Source: Vicinamibacteria bacterium
GTDB taxonomy: Bacteria; Acidobacteriota; Vicinamibacteria; Vicinamibacterales; UBA8438
Length of the DNA: 42,927 bases
Assembly: GCA_022821235.1 (NCBI GenBank)
Contig: JAJEEA010000393.1
Span: 1 to 42,927, forward strand
Direction of reading: 5' to 3'
The first letter of the stretch is position 1; each line of letters begins with the position of its first letter. Of the stretch, positions 25,162 through 34,375 are shown piece after piece. Made by a program: the position numbers and the translations under genes. The notes beneath the pieces were generated by a model, which was not told the origin of the DNA, did no database searches, and was given only the letters and a program-made list of their open reading frames with translations.

Positions 25162-25386
25162 TGGGTCGCGGTGGACAGACGGCGGCGGCCGGATCGAGTC
25201 CGGCGCGGTCGTGCTGCCGAGTTCCGATGTGGCGGGGAAGCGGCGGCCCGAAGGGGTCGTGCGAATGATGGTGAGGCCGAGCGCGTGCGGGTGGCGATGG
25301 CGGTCCACGCGGGCTCGGCACGTTCGATGACGAGTGAAACAGCATCTCCGTTCCGGGCGATTGGCATCGTTCACGGGAGGCACTCA

Positions 25387-26901
25387 ATGCGTTGTTCGAT
25401 TCTCGGACCTGTGGCCCGCCCCATTGCCGCCTTGTCGCTCGTCGCCGGCATCGCGACCTCCGTCCCCGTCCGTGCCGTAGCGGCCGAGGCGGTCGACGCC
25501 GGATTGCTCGACGCCATCAGGGCGGTCGACGCAGCCGGCGTGCGCGAGGCGATCGAGCGTGGCGCCGACGTGACCGCGACGGAGCCGGACGGCACCGCCC
25601 CCCTCCACTGGGCGGTGCACGCCGACGACGCCGACATCGTCGAGTTGGTACTGGAAGCGGGAGCGGACGCCGCCGCGACGAACCGCTATGGGGTGGCCCC
25701 CATCGCCCTTGCCTGCGTGAACGGCAACGCCGCCATCGTCCGGCTGCTGCTGGACGCCGGGGTCGATCCGGACACGACGCTGGCCGAGGGGGAGACGGCG
25801 CTGATGACGGCGGCCCGAACCGGGGCGCTGGACGTGGTGGAGCTGCTGCTCGACCGCGGCGCCGACGTGAACGCCGCGGAGGCGTGGCGCGGGCAGACGG
25901 CGCTGATGTGGGCGGCGGCCGAGGGGCATGCGCACCTCATTCCGACCATGTTGTCCCACGGGGCCGACGTCGGCGCGCGGTCCGAGCGCGGCTGGACCCC
26001 GATGCTGTTCGCGATCCGCGAGGGCGAGATCGGCGTCGTGCAGACGCTGCTCGAGGCCGGGGTGGACGTCGAGGAGTCGCTGCCCGTCATCGAGGAGCGG
26101 CGCCGCGGCGGCACCAGCGCCGAGCGCGGGGCGACGGGGCTGAACGCCTTCCTCCTCGCCGCCGCCAACGCCCACTACGAGCTCGCGGACCTGCTCGTCG
26201 ACCGGGGCGCCGACGTCAACGTCGCCTCGCGTGGGTGGACGGCCCTGCACCAGGTGTCGTGGGTGCGAAAGGCGGGCATCGCCGGCAGCAACAACCCGTC
26301 GCCGAAGGGCTCGGGCAGCATGACCAGCCTGGAGTTCGTGAAGAAGATCGCCGCCGCCGGGGCCGACCTGAACGCCCGGGTCACGACCCGTCCGCCCGCC
26401 GGCATCACCCGCCTGAACTTCATCGGGGGCACGCCCTTCCTCCTCGCCGCGCGCACCGGCGACGCGCCCCTGATGCGCCTGCTCGCCGAGCTCGGCGCCG
26501 ACCCGCTGCTGCCCAACGAGGACGGCACCACCCCCCTCATGGTGGCGGCCGGCGTCGGCACCTCGTCGCCGGGCGAGGACCCCGGCACCGAGCCCGAGGT
26601 GCTCGAGGCGGTCGAGGTGGCCCTGGCGTTGGGCGGCGACCTGAACGGGATCGACGAGAACGGCGAGACCGTCATGCACGGCGCCGCCTACAAGCACGTG
26701 CCCGAGGTCGTGGCATTCCTCGCCGAGGCGGGGGCCGACCCCGCGATCTGGAACCGGCCGAACTCGCGCCAGTGGACGCCCCTCGACATCGTCGAGAACG
26801 TGCCCCTCGGCCGGGGCATCCAGGACAACCCGGCGACCGCGGCGGCCATTCGCGCGGTCATGGAGCGGGCCGGCGTGGCCCCGGCGCACGCCTTGCCGTA
26901 G
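25387..26901 (+). CDS. Exported ankyrin-repeat protein
   Basis: A 504-residue protein with a signal peptide (ending near AVAAEA, residue about 37) followed by around ten ankyrin repeats. Typical units read GTAPLHWAVHADDADIVELVL, GETALMTAARTGALDVVELL and GQTALMWAAAEGH; later units include NGETVMHGAAYKHVPEVVAFL. Ankyrin repeats bind partner proteins; the signal places this one in the periplasm or outside the cell. The start is set by a GGGAGG ribosome site six bases before ATG 25387; the frame is open upstream. A long insertion with NNPSPKGSGSMTSLEFVKKI interrupts the repeats at about residues 300-325. No enzymatic domain is seen. Confidence 0.88.
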   Translation: MRCSILGPVARPIAALSLVAGIATSVPVRAVAAEAVDAGLLDAIRAVDAAGVREAIERGADVTATEPDGTAPLHWAVHADDADIVELVLEAGADAAATNRYGVAPIALACVNGNAAIVRLLLDAGVDPDTTLAEGETALMTAARTGALDVVELLLDRGADVNAAEAWRGQTALMWAAAEGHAHLIPTMLSHGADVGARSERGWTPMLFAIREGEIGVVQTLLEAGVDVEESLPVIEERRRGGTSAERGATGLNAFLLAAANAHYELADLLVDRGADVNVASRGWTALHQVSWVRKAGIAGSNNPSPKGSGSMTSLEFVKKIAAAGADLNARVTTRPPAGITRLNFIGGTPFLLAARTGDAPLMRLLAELGADPLLPNEDGTTPLMVAAGVGTSSPGEDPGTEPEVLEAVEVALALGGDLNGIDENGETVMHGAAYKHVPEVVAFLAEAGADPAIWNRPNSRQWTPLDIVENVPLGRGIQDNPATAAAIRAVMERAGVAPAHALP

Positions 26902-27361
26902 CGGCATTTCGATGGTCTGACTGCAGACCGCCGTGCATCCCGGAAACCGGGCGTCGGAGGCGGTAGTGGCCGCAGCGACCGCGCGGCGGAGCTGGCCGGC
27001 GCCCAGCGCTGGACGGAGGCGCGGGCGGTGGTTGACGGCGCCCGCGGGCTGGTGGCCAAGAGTCCGGTGATTCGGCGCAACGCGAGCCCTGATCGATCTG
27101 CATGTGGGGGCCGGGCGTCGGCAGGCTCAGCGAGGACACGCTGCTCCACTAAGCCTTTGCCGGATCCTGGGTGGGTGCCGTCGACGTCTTCCGGCACCGG
27201 CGGGTTCTCGAATCCGGGCTATCCTGACCTGGAAGGCGGCGCGGGCACGTGCTGGAGCGTGCCACCGCCCTGCAGAGCCTGACGGGCGGGGCCGCCGACG
27301 GGCCGGCGCCGACGCCGCCCCGGCCGGGATGCCTCGCGCTCCGATACGGCGACAAGGCGAC
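26902..27361. other. Intergenic region with two small hairpins
   Basis: 460 bases without a gene I can support. Two small hairpins lie just after the ankyrin gene: GGTCTG/CAGACC at 26914-26929 and CCCGG AAA CCGGG at 26939-26951; they may end its transcript. The frames through the rest do not resemble known proteins. Confidence 0.45.
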
Positions 27362-29125
27362 ATGCCCGACCATCCCCGCATTCCCTACGGCTGGGCCGAT
27401 TTCCGGGCCATCCGGCTCGAAGGCCGGCTGTATGTCGACAAGACGCGGTTCCTCCGCCGGCTGGAGGAGGACCGCTACGTCTTCCTCATCCGGCCCCGGC
27501 GTTTCGGCAAGTCGTGCTGGGTGTCGGTGCTCGAGAACTACTACGACCGCAACCGGGCCGCCGAGTTCGACGCGCTGTTCGCCGGCACCGACGTCGGGCG
27601 GCGGCCCACGGACGCCCGCCACCGCTACGTGGTCCTGCGCTTCGACTTCTCGGCGTTCGAAGATACCCCCGAGACGTTGCGGGAGCGCTTCGAGACCTAC
27701 TGCGACACGGTGCTCTACTACGCGCTGGAGCGGAACCGGGACCTGTTTCCCGACGCGGCGCGGCGGCGCATCCTGGCGGCGCCCGCCGTGGATGGCAAGC
27801 TCAACCAGTTGTTCGCCTACGCCGGCGAGCACGACATCCCCATCTACGCGCTCATCGACGAGTACGACAACTTCGCCAACACCATCCTGGCCCGCCACGG
27901 CGCGTCCGCGTACGAGGCCTTCACCCACGGCGGCGGCTTCTACCGGAGTTTCTTCGCCACCCTGAAGAGCGGGGCCGGGCAGGGCGGCGGCCTCGAGCGC
28001 CTGTTCGTCACCGGCGTCTCGCCCGTCACCCTGGACGACGTCACCAGCGGCTTCAACATCGGCAGCAACGTCAGCCTGCATCCGGACTTCAACGAGCTGC
28101 TCGGCTTCACCGAGCCCGAGGTGTCGGGGCTGCTGCGGACGTACCGGGATCACGGCGTGTTCTCGCAGGACATCGACGACGCGATGGGACTGATGCGGGA
28201 ATGGTACGATGGCTACCGGTTCGCCAAGAGCGCCGAGACGGACGTCTACAACACCGACATGGTGCTCTACTATCTGAACCAGTCCATGCCGAACCGGCCG
28301 GTTCCGGACGATCTCATCGACGTCAACGTCCGCATCGACTACGGCAAGCTGCGCCATCTCCTGGTGGTCGGCCGCCGGCTCAACGGCAACTTCGACCTGC
28401 TGCGGCAGGTCATCGGCGAAGAGACCGTCGATACGTCGATACAGGCGGGCTTCCCGCTGGAACGGATCGACCAGCCCGAGAACTTTCTTTCGCTGCTGCA
28501 CTACTTCGGCCTGCTGAGCATCCGCGGCGTGGTGAACGGGACGCCGCGGCTCGCCATCCCCAATCAGACCGTCCGGCGGCTGCTGTACAGCTATCTGCGC
28601 GAGGGCTACCGCGACGTGGACGTGTTCTCGGTCGATCTGCTCACCTGCGAGCGGCTGCTGCGCGCGATGGCGAACGACGGCGACTGGCGGCCGGTCGCGG
28701 CGTTCCTGCGCGACGCCATCGCCGCCCAGACCGGGATTCGCGACTACATGAGCGGCGAGAAGGTGATCCAGGGGTTTCTCGCCGCCTACCTCGGCGTGAC
28801 CGATCACTTCGTGTTCCGCTCGGAGGCCGAGCTCGGCAAGGGCCATGCCGACATCTGCCTGGAGCCCCTCGTCGCCCGCTATCCACACCTGCGTCACGGC
28901 TACCTGATCGAGCTCAAGTACCTGAAGCGGAGCGAGGGGGGCGGCGAGAGCCGGGTCGCGGCGGCGGTCGGCGAGGCGGCCGCCCAGTTGCGGCGCTACC
29001 TCGCGGACGAACGCCTGGCGCGCCAGTATCCCGGAGTGCAGTTCACCGGCCTGGCGATGGTGTTCCACGGGTGGGAGATGGCGGCCTGCGAGGCCGCTGG
29101 TGACGGGGCCGCCGGTCATTCTTGA
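27362..29125 (+). CDS. AAA-ATPase-like protein with PD-(D/E)XK nuclease domain
   Basis: A 587-residue protein combining an AAA-ATPase-like domain (PF09820 type) and a C-terminal PD-(D/E)XK nuclease domain (PF08011 type). The opening IPYGWADFRAIRLEG and YVDKTRFL are typical, Walker A is RPRRFGKS, and Walker B reads IYALIDEYDNFAN. The nuclease core is at about residues 495-545: GKGHADICLEP (Asp) and GYLIELKYLKR (Glu-x-Lys). The family is widespread, often multi-copy and suspected of a mobile or defence role, but its function is not established. The ATG at 27362 matches the family start. The following reading frame begins four bases before its stop. Confidence 0.88.
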   Translation: MPDHPRIPYGWADFRAIRLEGRLYVDKTRFLRRLEEDRYVFLIRPRRFGKSCWVSVLENYYDRNRAAEFDALFAGTDVGRRPTDARHRYVVLRFDFSAFEDTPETLRERFETYCDTVLYYALERNRDLFPDAARRRILAAPAVDGKLNQLFAYAGEHDIPIYALIDEYDNFANTILARHGASAYEAFTHGGGFYRSFFATLKSGAGQGGGLERLFVTGVSPVTLDDVTSGFNIGSNVSLHPDFNELLGFTEPEVSGLLRTYRDHGVFSQDIDDAMGLMREWYDGYRFAKSAETDVYNTDMVLYYLNQSMPNRPVPDDLIDVNVRIDYGKLRHLLVVGRRLNGNFDLLRQVIGEETVDTSIQAGFPLERIDQPENFLSLLHYFGLLSIRGVVNGTPRLAIPNQTVRRLLYSYLREGYRDVDVFSVDLLTCERLLRAMANDGDWRPVAAFLRDAIAAQTGIRDYMSGEKVIQGFLAAYLGVTDHFVFRSEAELGKGHADICLEPLVARYPHLRHGYLIELKYLKRSEGGGESRVAAAVGEAAAQLRRYLADERLARQYPGVQFTGLAMVFHGWEMAACEAAGDGAAGHS

Positions 29126-30721
29126 GCGGTTCGCCGCCGCGCGAGATGGGCCGGCTGCTCAACCTCGAGGAACTGTATCTCAACAACATCCGCCTGTCCG
29201 GCCCTCTGCCGCCCGAGTTGGGGAGGTTGGCCCGCCCCGAGATCGTGGACCTCAGCGGTAACGATTTGGCCGGCCGTGCCCCTTCTGGGGATAGCAGGGG
29301 CGGGTCGGTCCGCCGGACCTCTGGCCGGCCGACGGTCGAGACCACCTGCTCGAAGGGGAGTGCCATTCCGCGACGGCTGTCGGCGGGGGAACAGCTCGAG
29401 TTCGTGCTGAAGCACGACGGGACGAACCTCGCCATCCTGGCGCGGCTGTTCCGGGTGGTGCCCGAAGACGAGCTGCTGGCCTACGTCCGGTTCCGGCCGA
29501 CGGGCAAGTACGCCCGGCGGCTGTGGTTCCTCTACGAGTTCCTGACGGACCGGCGGCTCCCGCTCGACGATCTGAAGCAGGGAAACTACGTCGACATGCT
29601 GGAGCCGGACGCCTACTGCACCATCGGACCCGCCCGTCGGAGCCGCCGCCACCGTGTCGACGACAATCTCCTCGGAGACCGCCGGTTCTGTCCCACGATC
29701 CGCCGCACCGACGTCCTGCGGGGCTTCGAAACGGCCGACCTGCCCTCGCGCTGGCGGCGCATCGCAGCGCGCTACGCGCCCGAGCTGTTGAGGCGCGCCC
29801 TCGGCTACCTGTACGCCAGGGAGACGAAGTCGTCGTTAGCGATCGAGCACGTCACGCCCACGTCGACCCGGGCGGAGCGGTTCGCGGCGCTGCTGCGGCT
29901 CGCGCATCGGGAGGACTTCTGCGACCGGCCGCGCCTCGTCGAGCTGCAGAACCGCATCGTCGACGCCCGTTTCCGCGACGCCGACTGCCGGCGGACCCAG
30001 AACTACGTCGGGGAGACGGTCGGGTGGCGGAGCGAACGCGTCCACTTCGTCGCCCCGAGGCCCGAGGACCTCGGCGATCTGATGGAAGGGCTGGTGGCCG
30101 CCCACCGGCGCATGGCGTCAGGAAACGCGCCGGCCGTGATTCACGCCGCCGCGGTCGCCTGGGGATTCGTCTTTCTGCACCCGTTCGAGGACGGCAACGG
30201 CCGCATCCACCGTTTCCTCATCCACAACATCCTGGCCCGGCGCGGCTTCACGCCCGCGGGCGTCATGGCGCCGGTTTCGGCCACGATGCTGAAGCACGCG
30301 GCCGATTACGACGCGTCGCTGGAAGCGTTCGCGCGCCGGTTGATGCCGCTGGTCGAGTACACGCTCGACGACGACGGCCGCCTGACCGTGCACAACGATA
30401 CGGCGCTCTGGTACCGCTACATTCGACATGACGGCCCAGGCGGAAGCGCTCTTCCGCTTCCTGGACCTGACCATCGATACCGAGCTGGCCGGCGAGCTGG
30501 CGTTCCTGACCCGGTACGACGCGGCCAAGCGGGCGATTCAGGCGATCGTGGACATGCCCGACCGCCGGATCGATCTCTTCATTCGCTTGTGCCTCCAGAA
30601 CGACGGCCGTCTCCCGGCACGGAGACGCGCGAGGCACTTCGACCGTCTGTCGGATGAAGAGGTCGCGGCGATGGAACGGGCCGTGCTGTCTGCTCAGGGC
30701 GACGATTCGCCGGCGGGTTGA
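29122..30721 (+). pseudogene. Fic-domain gene with LRR-fragment 5' end and a frameshift
   Basis: The first about 55 codons read as two leucine-rich repeats (NLEELYLNNIRLSGPLPPEL, then IVDLSGNDLAG), unrelated to Fic proteins. From about 29400 the frame follows the Fic family: FVLKHDGTNLAILARLF, PTGKYARRLWFLYEFLT, SSLAIEH and the intact catalytic motif HPFEDGNGRIHR (residues about 353-364). Near 30421 a single extra A shifts the frame: codons for Y-R-Y are followed in frame 2 by FDMTAQAEALFRFLDLTID and the DMPDRRIDLFIRLCLQN tail, ending at 30721, which is the normal family C-terminus. The unshifted frame runs on to 30657 as nonsense. Fic enzymes transfer AMP or similar groups. A sequencing error or programmed shift is possible. 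Confidence 0.75.
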
Positions 30722-30835
30722 GACCAACCACCCGCGCCGAGCTGGAGTGGGCCGGCCTGGTGCCCGGCGGTGAGCGTTCCGTAGTCCCGACCGCCGCGAG
30801 GCGTGGCTGACCGGGGAAGCTTGGCAAGGGCCGAG

Positions 30836-31234
30836 TCAGGCGGGGAGGCGCCTGATGCCGGGGATGTCATCGAATCCGCGGTCGAACGACAGGATCTCCT
30901 CCACGCCGTGCTGACGCATCACCGCGACGTGTATGGCGTCGCGGGCGGACAGTGCCGGCGAACCGAAGACGATGTCGCGCGCGCGGGTCACGGTTTCCGT
31001 CGTGACCGGGAACACGTCGTCGACGGCGCCGAGCAGCGCGTCGAAGGCCGGCTGAATCGCGTCTCGCCGGCCGATCGCGACGTACCGGTGCAGGATTTCC
31101 TGCAGCACCTCCGCGTCGCTGACGAGCCGCCGATTGTCCATCGTGAGGCGTTCGAGCAGCCGTTGCGCGTCGGTCTTGTGGGGATGTTCGGCGCCGACGA
31201 GGTACATCGGCACGTTCGAGTCGATCAGGATCAC
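30836..31234 (-). CDS. vapC: PIN-domain toxin, VapC-like
   Basis: A 132-residue PIN-domain RNase of the VapC group. The acidic active site is visible: Asp5 in [13 protein letters not shown], Glu in [14 protein letters not shown], Asp in SARDAIHVA and a final Asp in [11 protein letters not shown]. VapC toxins cut specific RNAs such as initiator tRNA or rRNA. The GTG start overlaps the antitoxin stop as GTGA, so the pair is coupled. The frame is open further upstream but covers the antitoxin gene there. It is convergent with the broken Fic gene. Confidence 0.88.
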   Translation of the reverse strand: MILIDSNVPMYLVGAEHPHKTDAQRLLERLTMDNRRLVSDAEVLQEILHRYVAIGRRDAIQPAFDALLGAVDDVFPVTTETVTRARDIVFGSPALSARDAIHVAVMRQHGVEEILSFDRGFDDIPGIRRLPA

Positions 31235-31476
31235 GACTCGTAGCCCGATTCGATCTCGCGCAGCATCTGGTCGATGTCCGCGGTGGGGAAGTCGTGACGG
31301 GCGGCCGCGCGGATCGCGGCGAGCTTCCGGTCGACGCCGCCCGACGGTGCCTCTCGTGCGGCCAGGCGCAGCTTCTGGCGGACCCACTCGGAGAGAGTCA
31401 GCCCGTCGCGCGTCGCCAGGCGGCGGTACTCGCCGACCTCGGCATCGTCCATCACGACCTGCAGCCTGGTACTCAT
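31231..31476 (-). CDS. vapB: Ribbon-helix-helix antitoxin, VapB-like
   Basis: An 81-residue protein starting [19 protein letters not shown], with the strand-turn-helix of a ribbon-helix-helix DNA-binding domain ([13 protein letters not shown]) and a C-terminal acidic tail that would cap the VapC active site. It should repress its own promoter. The -10 element TATACT (31488-31483, minus strand) is only seven bases before the ATG, so the message is probably leaderless. Confidence 0.82.
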   Translation of the reverse strand: MSTRLQVVMDDAEVGEYRRLATRDGLTLSEWVRQKLRLAAREAPSGGVDRKLAAIRAAARHDFPTADIDQMLREIESGYES

Positions 31477-31482
31477 GCCGGT

Positions 31483-31488
31483 AGTATA
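31483..31488 (-). promoter_or_regulatory. -10 element of the vapBC operon
   Basis: TATACT on the minus strand, with TCGACT (four of six matches to TTGACA) 16 bases further upstream. The expected start point falls on or next to the A of the vapB ATG. Confidence 0.45.
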
Positions 31489-31595
31489 ACAAGCGGCCCG
31501 TATGAGTCGAGGTTGCGTTCCCGACGGAACCGACGCCGACCCGCGAGGGCTTCGAGTCTGGACAACCGTTGCCTTTGCTGCGAAGATTTGTGGTC

Positions 31596-32477
31596 ATGCG
31601 TAGCGCAGCCACGGCAGGCGCACGCCGACTGAGTTCCATCGCGGTCGCGTCGGTTCTCGCCGCGGGCGTGCTCGGAGTCTGCGGCGTCGCCGACGCGCAG
31701 GTCACTCGGGCCGGCGGCCTGATCCGGCACGATCGCGGACAGAGCGTGTCGCCCGTCTACGAGGGCTGGTACCAGCGGCCGGACGGGACCATCGTCGCGT
31801 CGTTCGGCTACTTCAACCGCAACCACGTCGAAGAAGTGACCATACCGGTGGGACCGGACAACCGCGTGGCTCCCGGCCCCGAGGACCAGGGCCAGCCGAC
31901 GTACTTCTTCCCGCGGCGGCAGATCGGCGTGTTCACGGTCACGGTGCCCGATGCCGCCACCGAGGTCACGTGGACGCTGACCTCGCGGGGCGAGACCCTG
32001 GAGATTCCCGTCAACCTCGACTCCGAGTACCTGATAGAGCCGTTCAGGGCGGCGGCCGGCCCGAGCCCGGGGAACGGTCCGCCCGCGGTCAGGTTCGATC
32101 CGGCGGACGCGGCGTTCTCGGGACCGGCGGGCGGCGTCGTCGACCGTACGGTGACGGCCGGGACGGCGCTGCCCCTCGACGTCTGGATCAGCGACGACGG
32201 GCTGGGGTCGGGGCGGGACGAGCCGGTGCTGACGGTGACGTGGGGCAAGTTCCGGGGGCCGGGCCCGGTCAGCTTCGAGGACGAGAGCCCGGACGTCGCG
32301 GTGGAGGACGGCCCGGAGGGCGTGACCGGACGCGCGAGCACCACCGCGACGCTGTCCGAGCCGGGCGACTACGTGCTCTACGCGGTCGTCTCCGACGGGT
32401 CGCGGCAGAGCAACCAGTGCTGCTGGACGAACGGCTACCTGCGCGTGCGGGTCGGCGCCGCGGAGGACAGGGACTGA
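31596..32477 (+). CDS. Exported protein of unknown function
   Basis: A 293-residue protein with a long signal peptide (residues about 12-34, ending VADAQ). The mature part is acidic, rich in Pro, Gly and Asp, with strand-like segments such as [47 protein letters not shown] and [16 protein letters not shown]; the end has a CCW motif. This looks like beta-sandwich (Ig-like) domains, with no recognised family. The ATG at 31596 is preferred over a TTG at 31569 because it leads straight into the signal peptide. It is divergent from vapBC and stands alone ahead of a 264-base gap. Confidence 0.75.
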   Translation: MRSAATAGARRLSSIAVASVLAAGVLGVCGVADAQVTRAGGLIRHDRGQSVSPVYEGWYQRPDGTIVASFGYFNRNHVEEVTIPVGPDNRVAPGPEDQGQPTYFFPRRQIGVFTVTVPDAATEVTWTLTSRGETLEIPVNLDSEYLIEPFRAAAGPSPGNGPPAVRFDPADAAFSGPAGGVVDRTVTAGTALPLDVWISDDGLGSGRDEPVLTVTWGKFRGPGPVSFEDESPDVAVEDGPEGVTGRASTTATLSEPGDYVLYAVVSDGSRQSNQCCWTNGYLRVRVGAAEDRD

Positions 32478-32538
32478 GTCGGGCGCGGACACGCGCCGCG
32501 GGACGCCGCGGAATCCCGGACGGCCATTCTCGCGGCCG

Positions 32539-32570
32539 GCGGAGCCGCAGGCCGGCGCTGGCGGCTCCGC
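32539..32570. repeat. Perfect inverted repeat (10-bp arms)
   Basis: GCGGAGCCGC (32539-32548) and GCGGCTCCGC (32561-32570) around a 12-base centre that contains GCCGGC. It lies about 60 bases after the unknown exported protein gene and may end its transcript, though no T run follows. The left arm shares GCGGAGCCG with the repeat at 10874. Confidence 0.5.
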
Positions 32571-32741
32571 GGGATGGACGTTCGGTGGCCGTATCCGGTG
32601 AAGCGACCGGCGGTGGCTGCCCGGACAAGGCCGCGCCGCGGAATGGACGCCGGCGGCCGGACACGTGACGGCGGACTGCCGGACACGGTGGCGGCGGATG
32701 GCGGAGTGGCAGGGCGGTCGGACACGGCGAAGGAGAGGGTG

Positions 32742-34154
32742 ATGAGGCATCGACAGCTTGCGGAGACAGGTCGGCGAGCGGCATTGGGCGCGGTACTCGT
32801 CGCGGCGGCGGCGCTGGTCCCGGCCGGGGCGGCGGGGCAGACGGCCGGCGACGAGGTGACCTTCGCCCGGGACGTCGCGCCGATCCTACAGCAGAAGTGC
32901 CAGACCTGCCACCGGGTCGGCAGCATGGCCCCGATGTCGCTGGTGACCTACCAGGAGACGCGGCCGTGGGCGCGGTCGATCCGGGCCCGCGTGCAGTCGG
33001 GCGAGATGCCCCCGTGGCACCTCGACAAGACGGTGGGCATCCAGCACTTCATCAACGACCGGTCGCTGACCGACGAGCAGATCGACACCATCGTGCGCTG
33101 GGTCGACGCGGGGGCGCCGCTGGGCGACCCCGCCGACATGCCGCCGCCGGTGGTGTGGCCGGCCGGCGACCGCTTCGAGCTCGAGGACCGGCTGGGGCCG
33201 CCCGACGTCGTGGTCGAGTCGCAGCCGTGGACGATGCCCGCCGACGGCCAGGACGCGTGGTTCCGGCCGCGGGCCGAGCTGAACCTGACCGCGCCGGTGT
33301 GGGTCAAGGCGTCCGAGACCAAGCCGTCGCTCGAAGGCCGCCGCATCGTGCACCACGCCTCGACCTATCTGCATCAGCCCAAGGGCACCGAGCTCATCGA
33401 GGCCGAGCGGGCGTTGCGGGCGGGGCAGATCGGGGTGGACGCGGTGATCGCGGCGGCGCAGAAGCGCGCCACGGACCCCGAGGAGGTCCGCGAGCTGTTC
33501 ACGGAGTGGGCGCAGGGCAAGCAGGGCGAGATCTACCCCGAGAACGTGGGCAAGCTGGTGCGCGAGGGGTCGCACGTCGAGTTCGACATCCACTACCACG
33601 CGGTCGGCGAGGAAGTGACCGACGTGCTCTCGGTGGGCTGGTGGCTCTATCCCGACGACGCGCCGCCCAAGTACAGCGCCGAGTTCGTGGGCATGGGGGC
33701 GACGGCGGCCCAGACCCTGGAGATTCCCCCGCACTCGGTGGTGCAGCACCAGGGCACCTACGTGCTCCCGGCCCCGGCCATCCTCCACAACTTCCAGCCC
33801 CACATGCACTACCGGGGCAAGGCGTTCCTGCTCGAGGCGCTCTATCCGGACGGCAACCGCGAGGTCATCAACTACTCGGACCGCTTCGACAACACCTGGC
33901 ACCTGAACTACATCTACGACCCGGACCACGCGCCGGTGCTGCCGAAGGGCACGGTGATGCAGATCACCACGTGGCACGACAACACGCGGGCGAACCGGAA
34001 CAACCCCGACCCGCGCCAGTGGGTGAGCTACGGACCGCGCACCGTCGACGAGATGGCCCACGCCAACCAGCAGGTCATCTTCATCACCGACGAGGACTAC
34101 GAGCGGATCACCGAGGAGCGGAAGGCCCGGGCCGAGCTCACCGACGACGAGTAG
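32742..34154 (+). CDS. c-haem/copper-monooxygenase-like exported protein
   Basis: A 470-residue exported protein. After the signal peptide (residues about 12-33) comes a c-type haem site, CQTCH at 53-57, within a typical VTFARDVAPILQQKCQTCH opening. The rest resembles the copper type II ascorbate-dependent monooxygenase C-terminal fold: His-rich blocks RRIVHHASTYLH, FDIHYHAVG, VVQHQGTY, QPHMHYRGKAF and ITTWHDN. Such proteins are common beside other exported cytochromes in Acidobacteria; the substrate is unknown. The AAGGAGAGGGTG ribosome site and the signal peptide fix ATG 32742, although the frame is open upstream. Confidence 0.85.
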   Translation: MRHRQLAETGRRAALGAVLVAAAALVPAGAAGQTAGDEVTFARDVAPILQQKCQTCHRVGSMAPMSLVTYQETRPWARSIRARVQSGEMPPWHLDKTVGIQHFINDRSLTDEQIDTIVRWVDAGAPLGDPADMPPPVVWPAGDRFELEDRLGPPDVVVESQPWTMPADGQDAWFRPRAELNLTAPVWVKASETKPSLEGRRIVHHASTYLHQPKGTELIEAERALRAGQIGVDAVIAAAQKRATDPEEVRELFTEWAQGKQGEIYPENVGKLVREGSHVEFDIHYHAVGEEVTDVLSVGWWLYPDDAPPKYSAEFVGMGATAAQTLEIPPHSVVQHQGTYVLPAPAILHNFQPHMHYRGKAFLLEALYPDGNREVINYSDRFDNTWHLNYIYDPDHAPVLPKGTVMQITTWHDNTRANRNNPDPRQWVSYGPRTVDEMAHANQQVIFITDEDYERITEERKARAELTDDE

Positions 34155-34161
34155 GCGTCGG

Positions 34162-34199
34162 CGCCCGACAGCGTGGACGCCTGCAGGGACTGTCGGGCG
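34162..34199 (+). terminator. Hairpin after the haem/copper protein gene
   Basis: Perfect 10-bp stem (CGCCCGACAG and CTGTCGGGCG) with an 18-base loop, beginning eight bases after the stop. There is no T tract. Confidence 0.45.
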
Positions 34200-34344
34200 G
34201 GTCCACGGTGCGGCCCGGCGGCGGTGTCCCGGACCAGTGCTGCATCATGAGTGAATGTTCGGGCATGGGTGCTGTGATTCGTCAACGGATTGCGCGCGAC
34301 AAGCCCATGTCCGTGCCCGAAGATTGGGACGTGACGCACCACTG

Positions 34345-34375
34345 GGAGTCTGCGCCCTGGAACGGCGCAGACTCC
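34345..34375 (+). repeat. Perfect 12-bp inverted repeat
   Basis: GGAGTCTGCGCC and GGCGCAGACTCC around a seven-base centre, 228 bases before the ATG of the dehydrogenase fusion. In this G+C range so long a perfect stem is unlikely by chance. Confidence 0.6.

Noticed and set aside
26902-27361. Remnant gene in the long gap before the ATPase-nuclease
   Set aside because: None of the frames resembles a known family; open frames are expected at this G+C content.
34201-34344. Small coding region ahead of the 12-bp hairpin (a frame reading MSVPEDWDVTHHWESAPWNG)
   Set aside because: It reads smoothly, but it continues without features through the hairpins and has no ribosome site; a structured leader explains the region better.
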